A stretch of DNA of 64,000 bases. Source: Pseudomonas veronii (GTDB lineage Bacteria; Pseudomonadota; Gammaproteobacteria; Pseudomonadales; Pseudomonadaceae). This document shows, piece after piece, positions 53,943 to 61,619 of this stretch (position 1 is its first letter; each line of letters opens with the position of its first letter). Under the pieces are notes generated by a model. The model had not been told where the DNA came from, searched no databases, and worked only from the letters and a program-made list of their open reading frames with translations. The position numbers and the translations under genes are program-made. The stretch spans positions 79,368 through 143,367 of the forward strand of contig NZ_JYLL01000015.1 of the NCBI RefSeq assembly GCF_001439695.1, read 5' to 3'.

Positions 53943-54707
53943 TCAGACGAAGGAATCGTCGTCGTCGAAGGAGGACGAGTTGTCGGAATAATCACTGTCC
54001 GCGAAGCTGTCGGAATTGTTGCTGCCCCAGTTGTCATTGCCAGCAAACTTCTGGTCATCGTTGCCCCAGTTGCTGTTGTCACTGGCAGGCGCGGGCACTT
54101 CACGGATGATTTCTTCCACCACTTGCGGCTGTTGCGAGTTGTGGTTGAACAGGCTGCTGATACCTTCCGCCAGCATCACACCACCGGCCACACCCGCTGC
54201 GGTTTTCAGGGCGCCACCGAGAAAGCCACTGCCGATGGGGGCGGCGGCGGGTTGTTGCGGCTGTTGGTAATTCTGCTGTGGGGCAGCGTAGTTTTGTTGC
54301 GGCGCAGGCTGTCCGAAAGACGGCCGCCCCGGTTCACGCCAACCGCCGCCGGATGAGGCCGGAGCGCTCTGTGGCGGTTGCGCGTCACGGGAACCGCCGC
54401 CGAAAATGCTCGACAGAAAGCCACCGCTGCTCGGCGCCGGTTGTGCCGCCTGGGACTTGGCCCGCTGCAGCTCGTCCTGCAATTGCTGGATCTGTTGCGC
54501 CTGCTGCTTGTTCTGCGCGTCGAGGTTCTTGAGCGCGTGTTCCTGCACCAGGATTGACTGGGTCATGTAGTACCCGGCCGCCGGTTGGCGCGTCATATGC
54601 TCCTTGATCCGCGCTTCGGCCTGCGCGTCGCGGGGGGCTGAGTCCGTTTCGGCCTGTTGCAGCCGTGAAAACAGTCCATCGATCAGGGTTTGCTCTTCGC
54701 TGTTCAT
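53943..54707 (-). CDS. DUF2076 periplasmic ligand-binding-like protein
   Basis: 254 residues. The N-terminal DUF2076 domain (MNSEEQTLIDGLFSRLQQAE to about residue 95) has a coiled coil of Gln-rich helices. It is followed by a low-complexity linker rich in Gln, Pro and Ala (PQQNYQQPQQPAAAP), a Gly/Ala hydrophobic segment GSGFLGGALKTAAGVAGGVM that could span or touch the membrane, and an Asp/Ser tail. Function unclear; family members are often linked to stress or envelope. Confidence 0.82.
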   Translation of the reverse strand: MNSEEQTLIDGLFSRLQQAETDSAPRDAQAEARIKEHMTRQPAAGYYMTQSILVQEHALKNLDAQNKQQAQQIQQLQDELQRAKSQAAQPAPSSGGFLSSIFGGGSRDAQPPQSAPASSGGGWREPGRPSFGQPAPQQNYAAPQQNYQQPQQPAAAPIGSGFLGGALKTAAGVAGGVMLAEGISSLFNHNSQQPQVVEEIIREVPAPASDNSNWGNDDQKFAGNDNWGSNNSDSFADSDYSDNSSSFDDDDSFV

Positions 54708-54879
54708 GGCGACCTCGTTAGATTGCCGGTAGAAATCATGGTCCGGCCTGTGATCAGGCTCGGTCCTGCTAGTTATGGGGGTGTTACCAGTTGTTTCAAT
54801 GGTCTTTACTCAAGGTTTACGTTTGCTTGCTCACGGCACCTATCGGTTAAAGTGTGCCCCTGCTTTTTTTCGGCCTGTG

Positions 54880-55548
54880 ATGACTCTGATGAATCCGTTA
54901 GATGTGCTGCGCGACTCCCTCCGTTTCACCCAGCGCAACCTGGGCGCCATCGTCCAGCTGTGCCTACCGCTGGTGATCCTCGAAGCCCTGCTGCAACAGG
55001 TGCTCGACCACACGCTCGGCCCGGATGCCTTCCCCGGCTACAGCGTGGTGGTGGGGTTGCTGGTGTATCCGCTGTACACCGGGGCGCTGATCCTGTTTCT
55101 CGACGCCCGCACCCGTGGCGAATCGCCGCGCACCAAGGATGTGTGGGCCATGGCCCTGACGCTGTGGCCGCGCTTCGCCCTGCTGACGGCGATGAGCACC
55201 CTGCTGATACTGCTCGGGCTGTCGCTGTATTTCCTGCCGGGCCTGTGGCTGATGGTGGTGCTGGCGTTCGCCGAATACCTGCTGGTGCTGCGCGGCATGC
55301 CTGCACTGGCGGCGATGAAGGAAAGTTTGCGCCTGACCCGCGGGCATTTCTGGCGAATCCTGGTGTGCCTGCTGTGCGTAATGACGCCACTGTGGCTGCT
55401 CAAAGGCGCCAGCATGGCGGCGTATCCCGAGCCCGCGCCTTTGCTGGGCGTGCTGATCGACAGCGCGCACAGCTTCCTGCAGCTGTTTACCAGTGTGGTG
55501 CTGTTCCGTTTATTTATGCTGATCGGTGGCGACGCCGACGTGCGGTGA
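54880..55548 (+). CDS. YciC-family (UPF0259) inner-membrane protein
   Basis: 222 residues from the ATG at 54880 (MTLMNPLDVLRDSLRFTQRN). A second Met at 54889 (MNPLDVLRDS) is equally possible. About six membrane helices including LVVLAFAEYLLVLRGMPALA-like segments and the conserved AAMKESLRLTRGHFWRI loop, typical of YciC. Function not established. Followed 40 bp later by the nuclease-phosphatase gene. Confidence 0.8.
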   Translation: MTLMNPLDVLRDSLRFTQRNLGAIVQLCLPLVILEALLQQVLDHTLGPDAFPGYSVVVGLLVYPLYTGALILFLDARTRGESPRTKDVWAMALTLWPRFALLTAMSTLLILLGLSLYFLPGLWLMVVLAFAEYLLVLRGMPALAAMKESLRLTRGHFWRILVCLLCVMTPLWLLKGASMAAYPEPAPLLGVLIDSAHSFLQLFTSVVLFRLFMLIGGDADVR

Positions 55549-55588
55549 TATGCTCCGTGTCACCCCTGACACGCTATAAGCCGAGCCG

Positions 55589-56677
55589 ATGACCCGTTTA
55601 TTGCGCATCACCTTGCTGGGCCTGCTGATCATCGCGGGCCTGCTGACGGCCCTGATCTACAGCCTGACCTGGCGCCCCGCCGACAAGCAAACCCTTCCCG
55701 TGAGCTGCATCGCGCCCCGTGCACCGACCCTGCTGCCCGGGCAGGCGCTCAAGGTGATGACCTGGAACGTGCAGTACCTGGCCGGCAAGAACTACGTGTT
55801 CTGGTACGACACCGCCGACGGCAGCGGCCCGGACGACCGCCCCACCGTCGAAGACATGGCCTTCAGCCTCGACGAAGTGGCCCGGGTGATTCGCGACGAA
55901 CAGCCCGACATCCTGCTGTTGCAGGAACTCGACGAAGGCGCCAAGTCCTCCCACTACCAGGATCAGGTGGCGCTGCTGCAAGAGCGGCTCGTCGATCTCT
56001 ACCCCTGCAGCGCCCAGGCCTTCGACTGGAAAGCCGACTTTATCCCCAACCTGCATATTTTCGGCAGCGTCGGCCGCAAGCTGGTGACCCTGAGCCGCTA
56101 CCAGATCGAACACGCCGAACGCCTGCAACTGCCCGTACCGCCCGCTGATTTCATCAGCCGTCAGTTCCAACCCAAACCGGCGTTGCTGCTGACCTATCTG
56201 CCCTTGAGCGACGGCGGCCAACTGGCGGTACTCAACACTCGCCTGGAGGGCGACGCACCCGGGCGCAGTGCGGTGCAAGCACAAGTCCAGGCCACGGTGA
56301 AACTGCTGGATAAGTTCGAAAGCCGCGGTACGCCGTGGTTGATCGGCGGGGATTTCAATTTACTGCCGCTGGGGCAATTCCTGCGCCTGGATGCCGGTAA
56401 ACGCGGGCAGTATTCACCGGACAGCGAACTGCATCTGCTGTGGGACAAATACCCGATGATCCCGAGCAACAGCGAATCCAGCGGGATTGATCGTGAGCAG
56501 TGGCTGACGCACTTTCCGAATGACCCGAGCCTGGACGGGCCGGATCGCACCGTCGATTACCTGTTTTACAGCTCGCGGATCAAGCGTGTAGAAGCCAAGG
56601 TGCGCCAGGCGGATACGTTGCGCATTTCCAACCATCTGCCAGTCATCGCCCGCTTCCTGCTGCCCGCCGCGCAATAA
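55589..56677 (+). CDS. Endonuclease/exonuclease/phosphatase family protein
   Basis: 362 residues with an N-terminal membrane anchor (ITLLGLLIIAGLLTALIYS). Catalytic EEP motifs: KVMTWNVQYLAGKN, LLLQELDEGAK (Glu), WLIGGDFNLLPLGQ (Asp-Asn), RTVDYLFYSS (Asp) and SNHLPVIARF (His). Soluble part should be periplasmic. Substrate (DNA or a phospholipid/phosphoester) is not evident. Last gene before the accessory region. Confidence 0.88.
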   Translation: MTRLLRITLLGLLIIAGLLTALIYSLTWRPADKQTLPVSCIAPRAPTLLPGQALKVMTWNVQYLAGKNYVFWYDTADGSGPDDRPTVEDMAFSLDEVARVIRDEQPDILLLQELDEGAKSSHYQDQVALLQERLVDLYPCSAQAFDWKADFIPNLHIFGSVGRKLVTLSRYQIEHAERLQLPVPPADFISRQFQPKPALLLTYLPLSDGGQLAVLNTRLEGDAPGRSAVQAQVQATVKLLDKFESRGTPWLIGGDFNLLPLGQFLRLDAGKRGQYSPDSELHLLWDKYPMIPSNSESSGIDREQWLTHFPNDPSLDGPDRTVDYLFYSSRIKRVEAKVRQADTLRISNHLPVIARFLLPAAQ

Positions 56678-57136
56678 CCGCCCCTCCCACATTTGAGTCG
56701 CGGTCACGCTTACTTGCGGGGTTTGATTCGGGCGGTGGCCTCGGCCACCAACGGGTCATCCGGCCAGTAATGTGACCTATCAAATTACGTTCCTTCGATT
56801 GACACCGCCAAATCGCCCGTAATCCCTACCTATGATGCTATTTCGGCGACTCCCCATTGACCGTCAAACTCACCCCCATTGATTGACAAAAACTGACGCC
56901 AATCAAGAGAAGGTTTGACAGGTGTACCAGAGCACGTCAGGTCTTACAGCACAAAATGTTTGACACTGAACATTCGGCCCACTACTCCCGAATGCAATCA
57001 AACAGAGTTTGAACCTGCGTCCCTGAGCGCCCGCCATGCCCAGATCTTTTCTTCAGCGCCCCTTGAAAGGGTGACGCACGTCCCCATTTCTCTGTGAACG
57101 CCCCCGCAACCTCTTCGCAAGGGAATGCTCACCATC
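56678..57136. other. Boundary region: truncated gene remnant and TTGAC repeats
   Basis: 459 bp without an intact gene. It starts with a half REP (CCCCTCCCACATTTGA). On the minus strand 56712-56769 reads as a 19-residue C-terminal fragment ending ARIKPRK-stop and open to 56769, suggesting a gene cut by an insertion. From about 56771 (TGTGACCTATCAAATTACG) the base composition drops. TTGAC occurs at 56799, 56857, 56883, 56915 and 56960, like the spaced binding sites at transposon ends. Confidence 0.45.
56712..56769 (-). pseudogene. C-terminal remnant of an unidentified gene
   Basis: Nineteen codons, YWPDDPLVAEATARIKPRK then stop, with chromosomal codon use. The frame is lost on the left boundary of the accessory block, so the rest of the gene may have been separated by the insertion. 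Parent gene not recognised. Confidence 0.4.
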
Positions 57137-58063
57137 ATGACTACTGGGAAGTTGATCGATCGCTTTGAAGGGCCGTCAGGCCGCGCCGTTCTTGAGGAAG
57201 TACTGCTTGAGCAGAAGCTGGTACTCGGAAATCAAGACCTAGCACGCCGCCTCGCAGAGGTAGGAACGCTGGAGGAGATCGCTAAGGATGCTGTGCTCAT
57301 TACCGAGGACGCGGAGGACTCCGAGGTTTATTTCATCATCACAGGGCATTTCCAGGTGAAGGTCCATGATCGTGAAGTCGCAACACGAGGGGGCGGCGAT
57401 CACGTCGGAGAAATGGCTGCTCTGGTCCCAACAGCGAAGCGCTCTGCTACTGTACTGGCCACCGAGCCCTCGATTGTCTTGAAGGTCAGCGCGGCAGACT
57501 TCAAGTCCATTGCGGACGCGTATCCCTCGGTTTGGCGACAGGTCACTCGGCAACTGGTCGATCGACTACACCAGCGAAACGACATGGTGCTTCCTGCCCA
57601 TCAGTCATCCCACGTATTCATCATTTGCTCGGTCGAGGCACTCCCTATTGCCCGGGCAATCGAGAATAACCTTGAGCACGACAAGTTCTTCGTAAAGACC
57701 TGGACACAAGGCGTTTTCCGCGCATCGCAGTACGCCCTTGAAAGCCTCGAAGAGCAACTGGACGAGTGCGATTTTGCCATCGCAATCGCACAGCCGGACG
57801 ACTCCGTCACAATGCGCGAGGAAACCAAGAATACGCCGCGCGACAACGTCATTTTCGAGCTTGGCCTGTTCGTAGGACGACTTGGCAGGGCACGAACCTT
57901 CCTTCTTGAGCCTAGGGGTGACGAGGTACATCTGCCGTCAGATCTGAAAGGGCTGACAACCATCGGATATCGCCTAACGAAAAGTGAAGACCAGCTGCCC
58001 TCCAGCCTATCTCCAGCCTGCAATCAGCTACGCACCATTTTCAACAAGCTAGGACCGAAGTAA
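57137..58063 (+). CDS. Cyclic-nucleotide-binding/TIR-like effector (Pycsar PycTIR type)
   Basis: 308 residues from the ATG at 57137 (MTTGKLIDRFEG), placed 10 bases after AAGGGA; an ATG at 57125 is in frame but too close to the same site. Residues about 40-150 form a cyclic-nucleotide-binding domain with the phosphate cassette GDHVGEMAALVPTAKRSATV (Glu92, Arg102). Residues about 158-280 form a TIR-like nucleotide-binding domain (CAP12/Pycsar effector family) with PRDNVIFELGLFVGRLG; Glu241 is the probable NADase residue. There is no helix-turn-helix, so it is not a CRP regulator. First gene of a three-gene locus with a cyclase and an E2-like gene. Inferred role: NAD-depleting abortive-infection effector switched by a cyclic mononucleotide. 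Confidence 0.85.
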   Translation: MTTGKLIDRFEGPSGRAVLEEVLLEQKLVLGNQDLARRLAEVGTLEEIAKDAVLITEDAEDSEVYFIITGHFQVKVHDREVATRGGGDHVGEMAALVPTAKRSATVLATEPSIVLKVSAADFKSIADAYPSVWRQVTRQLVDRLHQRNDMVLPAHQSSHVFIICSVEALPIARAIENNLEHDKFFVKTWTQGVFRASQYALESLEEQLDECDFAIAIAQPDDSVTMREETKNTPRDNVIFELGLFVGRLGRARTFLLEPRGDEVHLPSDLKGLTTIGYRLTKSEDQLPSSLSPACNQLRTIFNKLGPK

Positions 58064-58143
58064 CGGATATCTGTCAACAAGCAAATTTGGCATGCGCTTG
58101 CCTACCGCATTGCAGCGCGCCCAATCACCCGAAGGAGTGATCG

Positions 58144-59688
58144 ATGAGCAAGAGCTGGAACCATGATCGCGCTGCAAAACACATAGACCAGAAGATCGCT
58201 GATGTTGAGGAAATCACCATCAAGGATTACGTGCGCGACATGTCGTTGGAATCGATTCCTACCAGTACCGCGTACCGCGTGGATGGGGTCCACATGTATG
58301 CGGACATCATGAATCTCGAGGACATGCTGAACATCACTGCAGTCGAGGGCACAGAGTGTCACAAGCGCACGCTGCGCTTTCTTGACCAGCACTACCGGGC
58401 AGTCAAGCGAATTCTCAACAAGGTTGATGCGCGCCGCGTCGACTTCCACAGTCAGCGGCTGCACTCCCTTTTCACTAAGCCGTACAACACTGAGTCCGGC
58501 GCTGAGACCAAGCGTGTTCAACGCGCCGTTGCGACTGCGCAATTGATCATTGACGTGCTTGCAGAGACGGGCGACGACGATGAGCAAATCCCAGCAGCCA
58601 AGGTTCGAATTGGCATCGATACCGGCCTAGCTCTTGCTGTAAACAATGGCCGCAGCGGGTACCGCGAACCCTTGTTCCTGGGCGATCCAGCGAACCATGC
58701 CGCGAAACTGGCCAGTAATAACAAGGCCAGGGGTATCTATCTGACCAACAATGCTCGTAAGGCCATCGGCCTTGCGGAAAGCGATGAGCCGGAAAAATCT
58801 GCCCTAACCGCGATAGAGATCAAGGCATGTCAGGATGCGGCCAAGCTGGATGTCACGTCCGACGAGATCGTCGAGGAGTGGCGTGAGGATCTGAAAAAGA
58901 ACCCCATTGGCGGTTACCAGTTTTCCCGCCAAACCCCACCCCTGCGTGATATGGACATTTACTCGCTGACTCCGGCCAACTCGAAGCGACAGGAGATGGT
59001 GAGCCTCTACGCCGATATTGATGGCTTCACAGCCTACGTGGCCGATCACATCAACGAGAAGACCGACGATGTCGTGCGGACTTTGCATGTCATCCGCTCC
59101 GAGCTGGAGCGGGTCGTGACTTCCGACTTCGAAGGGCGCCGGGTGCGCTTCATCGGAGACTGCGTGCAAGCCCTATCCTGTGACGGCACCGCGCATACTA
59201 CTGACGAAGAGAAGTCAGTATCCGAGGCCACACGGCTAGCAGGTGCACTGCGCAGCAGCTTCAATCTCGCAATTGAGCGGCTGAACGCCGAAGGTATTGA
59301 AACCGGCGACCTCGGCCTCGCGATTGGCTTCGATCTGGGCCCAATAGCCGTCACGCGCCTGGGCGCCAAGGGTAATAGAGTTAGGTGCGCTATCGGGCGT
59401 AGCGTGATCGAGTCTGAGAAACGCCAATGCGCGTGTTCGGGGGTGGAAACCGCGATCGGGCAAGTAGCTTACGACGCAGCATCGAAAGCTGTGCAGAACC
59501 TGTTTGGGAAGAGTCGTAAGACATCACACCTGGACTACAACGAAGCTACCGAAGCCCTGGCAGATGATGGGGACGCATCTGCGAAGCAAGCTCGCTCGGA
59601 AGCCTATGCGGGTTCCGCCGCCATCATTCGCGCAGATGAGCGTCAGGTGCAGCCCCACTCCCGCCAGAAAGTAGACGGCAGCCGTTGA
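58144..59688 (+). CDS. Tandem class III nucleotide cyclase (PycC-like)
   Basis: 514 residues, strong GAAGGAGTGATCG ribosome-binding site. Two class III cyclase domains lie in one chain. Domain 1 (about 45-215) has YADIMNLEDM and GDPANHAAKLA (Asn184), but the second metal position GD is replaced by His-Ser (102-103). Domain 2 (about 280-460) has the intact metal pair Asp291 (YADIDGF) and Asp339 (FIGD), but the transition-state Asn is Ile422. The two halves therefore complement each other into one active site, like mammalian adenylyl cyclase C1/C2. The usual adenine (Lys/Asp) or guanine (Glu/Cys) selectivity residues are not evident, compatible with a pyrimidine cyclase. The stop overlaps the E2 gene start. 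Confidence 0.82.
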   Translation: MSKSWNHDRAAKHIDQKIADVEEITIKDYVRDMSLESIPTSTAYRVDGVHMYADIMNLEDMLNITAVEGTECHKRTLRFLDQHYRAVKRILNKVDARRVDFHSQRLHSLFTKPYNTESGAETKRVQRAVATAQLIIDVLAETGDDDEQIPAAKVRIGIDTGLALAVNNGRSGYREPLFLGDPANHAAKLASNNKARGIYLTNNARKAIGLAESDEPEKSALTAIEIKACQDAAKLDVTSDEIVEEWREDLKKNPIGGYQFSRQTPPLRDMDIYSLTPANSKRQEMVSLYADIDGFTAYVADHINEKTDDVVRTLHVIRSELERVVTSDFEGRRVRFIGDCVQALSCDGTAHTTDEEKSVSEATRLAGALRSSFNLAIERLNAEGIETGDLGLAIGFDLGPIAVTRLGAKGNRVRCAIGRSVIESEKRQCACSGVETAIGQVAYDAASKAVQNLFGKSRKTSHLDYNEATEALADDGDASAKQARSEAYAGSAAIIRADERQVQPHSRQKVDGSR

Positions 59689-60458
59689 GCACAGCGCTCG
59701 ACCTGATTGCACAGGTCGCCCCAGATTTCGGGGGTACCTGTGTAACATCCGTTCCGCAGACAGCAACGCTTGATCTTCCGATTCGGCTGGTGGACGGGAG
59801 AACGCTCCCCTACAAGCTGCATTTACGCCAAGACGGTGAATGGATAGAAGCACGCGAAAGCACACCACATCACTTGCCAGGCTTTTGCCCGGAACGGCAC
59901 ATCAATTATGATGGTACGTTCTGTCTGTTTTACGCGGGCGCCAATCCGCTTCCTGTCTCAGACGAGCCGTCCGCTCGTGCCTGGCTTGAGACAATCTACA
60001 AATACCTAAAGCTTCAAGAGCGCGCTCGCACTCTGCGCAGATGGCCGAATGGTTCCGCGTGGGCACACGGCGACGCAGCTCGACATCAACTGCGAGCGCA
60101 GAAGGCTGCGAGCGCAATCAGTGGCAAAATCGCTAACGATCTTGCGGTAAATCAGCTAGGGCTCAAGCGCAGAAAGTCCAAAGAGCGACCTATCTTGGAT
60201 GTGATCTCCGGAACAGTGCCTTTGTTTAGCGTGTGGGAAAAGTCCCGGCGGGTAATCAACCAAAAAAGGCGCTGCTTCTGCGGCCTGTATGGACGCCGCC
60301 GTCCTAAACGAATTCGACGCTGCCATGACCATGCAAAGCAGGCTACCGAACTGGCTTTCGCATTGCGGGACTGGGAAGAGGCTGAGCGGCAATATTGGGA
60401 CTCCATGCACGGCAAGCCTTGCTGTGGTTCCTGCGATAGCTGCCCACTCAGCCCATAA
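59685..60458 (+). CDS. E2-like (UBC-fold) protein with Cys-rich tail
   Basis: 257 residues with a TTG start overlapping the cyclase stop (TTGA), implying translational coupling. Residues about 1-125 resemble prokaryotic E2 enzymes: LPGFCPERHINYDGTFCLFY carries the RHIN-DG-xCL core, with Cys80 the probable catalytic thiol, followed by the ARAWLETIYKYLKL helix. Residues 197-253 hold a Cys/His cluster (CFCG at 197-200, CHDH at 213-216, CCGSCDSC at 246-253), probably a zinc-binding module. No E1 or JAB gene is nearby. E2-only accessories occur in short type II CBASS; here it accompanies a Pycsar-like pair. Confidence 0.75.
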   Translation: MSTALDLIAQVAPDFGGTCVTSVPQTATLDLPIRLVDGRTLPYKLHLRQDGEWIEARESTPHHLPGFCPERHINYDGTFCLFYAGANPLPVSDEPSARAWLETIYKYLKLQERARTLRRWPNGSAWAHGDAARHQLRAQKAASAISGKIANDLAVNQLGLKRRKSKERPILDVISGTVPLFSVWEKSRRVINQKRRCFCGLYGRRRPKRIRRCHDHAKQATELAFALRDWEEAERQYWDSMHGKPCCGSCDSCPLSP

Positions 60459-60543
60459 GTCCCGGTGTAATTCGGGCTGGTCCCCAGGCGAGTCGGCATC
60501 TGGACTAGCAGCCCGCCGCTCATACCGGGGACGTTTCGTCTGA

Positions 60544-60642
60544 TCAGGCAACTGGCAGGAGCAACAACAGGATCTTAACCCTGAGCAGTCGAAGGCCATG
60601 ATGACCGGCCGGTACCCCGTTTTTAGTACTTGGCAGAAGTAA
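60544..60642 (+). pseudogene. Possible C-terminal coding fragment
   Basis: A 32-codon open stretch directly preceded by a stop and ending at TAA 60640-60642, reading GNWQEQQQDLNPEQSKAMMT and onward to STWQK. The composition is protein-like and no start or ribosome-binding site exists, so it may be the tail of a deleted gene. The parent is not recognised. The rest of 60459-60696 shows nothing else. Confidence 0.3.
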
Positions 60643-60771
60643 CGGCCAGGCCACGGGGGCCTACCTCAAGATGCTCCTAAAAGAGAAAATAAATTAATGT
60701 ACGCCAGGGCTTCCAGCCCCTCCCCTTCGAACATAACATCACGTCACGTTACAAACCTAAGCCAGGTGCCC

Positions 60772-60951
60772 ATGCCTATGAAAACTAGCAATCGCGTTGT
60801 GATCGAGGTTGATCCTGCCCAAAAGCAGCAGATCTACGCCGCACTCAAGGCGCGTGGGTTGACCATGCGTGAGTGGTTTCTGCAGCAGGTGAGTCAGGAG
60901 CTTTCCATTCCGCAGCCCACCCCACCCTCCAGTCAGTCGAGCAACGATTAA
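60772..60951 (+). CDS. Small ribbon-helix-helix-like protein
   Basis: 59 residues from ATG 60772 (MPMKTSNRVVIEVDPAQ); upstream in-frame ATG 60697 has a better ribosome-binding site (AAAAGAG) but adds an unconserved Ser/Pro-rich stretch. RVVIEV forms a strand and DPAQKQQIYAALKARGLTMR begins helices, the ribbon-helix-helix pattern of small DNA-binding regulators or antitoxins. It lies just upstream of the DUF499 pseudogene and may have been that operon's regulator. Confidence 0.5.
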   Translation: MPMKTSNRVVIEVDPAQKQQIYAALKARGLTMREWFLQQVSQELSIPQPTPPSSQSSND

Positions 60952-60974
60952 GTATTTCTCAGGGAGTCGAGCAG

Positions 60975-61390
60975 ATGCTCAAGACAGTCAAGCAGGCATG
61001 CACATTCAACCCCATCATTCGCGACTACCCAACTAGGCGAAGAGGAAGCCATCAAGCCCTACTGGGTCAATGGCCCTCGCGCGGTCGATCAGGCTGGCTG
61101 GAAGAAAATTATCGGGGACAAACCGACCCTGATCATGCTCGATGAGTTGCCGCCCTACCTTGAAAACGCGAGCACTACTGTCATCGGCGGCGGTACGCTG
61201 GCTACCGTGAGCACCTACACACTCAGCTGCCTGATGAGCGCCGCTCTGGAGTTACCGCGTTGCTGCATTGTGATTGCCAACCTATCCGGCAGCTATGTGG
61301 CTCAGACCAAGGCAATTGCCGAAGCAATCTCTAACCTCCAGCAAGAAGCCAGTCGCCAAGCGAGCACCATCACCCCCGTGCAGTTGGCGG
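60975..61390 (+). pseudogene. DUF499-family ATPase pseudogene (defence-system relic)
   Basis: Starts MLKTVKQACTFNPIIRDY, the N-terminus of DUF499 ATPases. At about 61035 the frame jumps into GEEEAIKPYWVNGPRAVDQA, skipping roughly 150 family residues including the Walker A P-loop. It continues through Walker B (PTLIMLDELPPYLE), GGGTLATVSTYTLSCLM and ISNLQQEASRQASTITPVQL, then ends abruptly at about 61390 where group II intron sequence begins. DUF499 proteins belong to BREX-like and other methyltransferase-linked phage-defence clusters. Clearly inactive: internal deletion, frameshift and 3' truncation. Confidence 0.8.
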
Positions 61391-61610
61391 GTACCTGTTC
61401 ATCCCTAGCGCCTCTCCGCCTTGATGCTGGCAGATTCAGTCTGGCCTCGCGGTTCGACCTACCGAAATATCGGCGGTTACATTGTCCCCAGAGCTTCAGA
61501 CCCGGCTGTTACCGGCCACGCCTGTCTGGGTAGGGAACGAGTGGTGGAACAGTCGGTTCCGTCGGGCGTTAACCTGCGGAACAGAAACCCATGCGACTTT
61601 CAGGTCGCAC
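61391..61610 (-). mobile_element. 5' fragment of a second group II intron
   Basis: On the minus strand it begins GTGCGACCTGAAAGTCGCAT, a typical group II intron 5' end (GTGCG) with a first hairpin. It continues with structured domain-I-like sequence to about 61391, where it is fused to the DUF499 relic. No reverse transcriptase or domain V belonging to it is present, so it is a truncated intron. Identification is from the 5' motif and structure only. Confidence 0.5.
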
Positions 61611-61619
61611 TGCCGAAAT

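Noticed and set aside
57137..58063. The cNMP-binding protein as a CRP/FNR-type transcription factor
   Set aside because: No helix-turn-helix follows the cyclic-nucleotide domain; the C-terminal half carries the TIR-like PRDNVIFELGLF signature instead.
58144..60458. The locus as a CBASS system
   Set aside because: There is no CD-NTase (no GS-x(n)-DxD nucleotidyltransferase); the enzyme is a class III cyclase. No E1 or JAB protease is present. Only the E2 is shared with CBASS.
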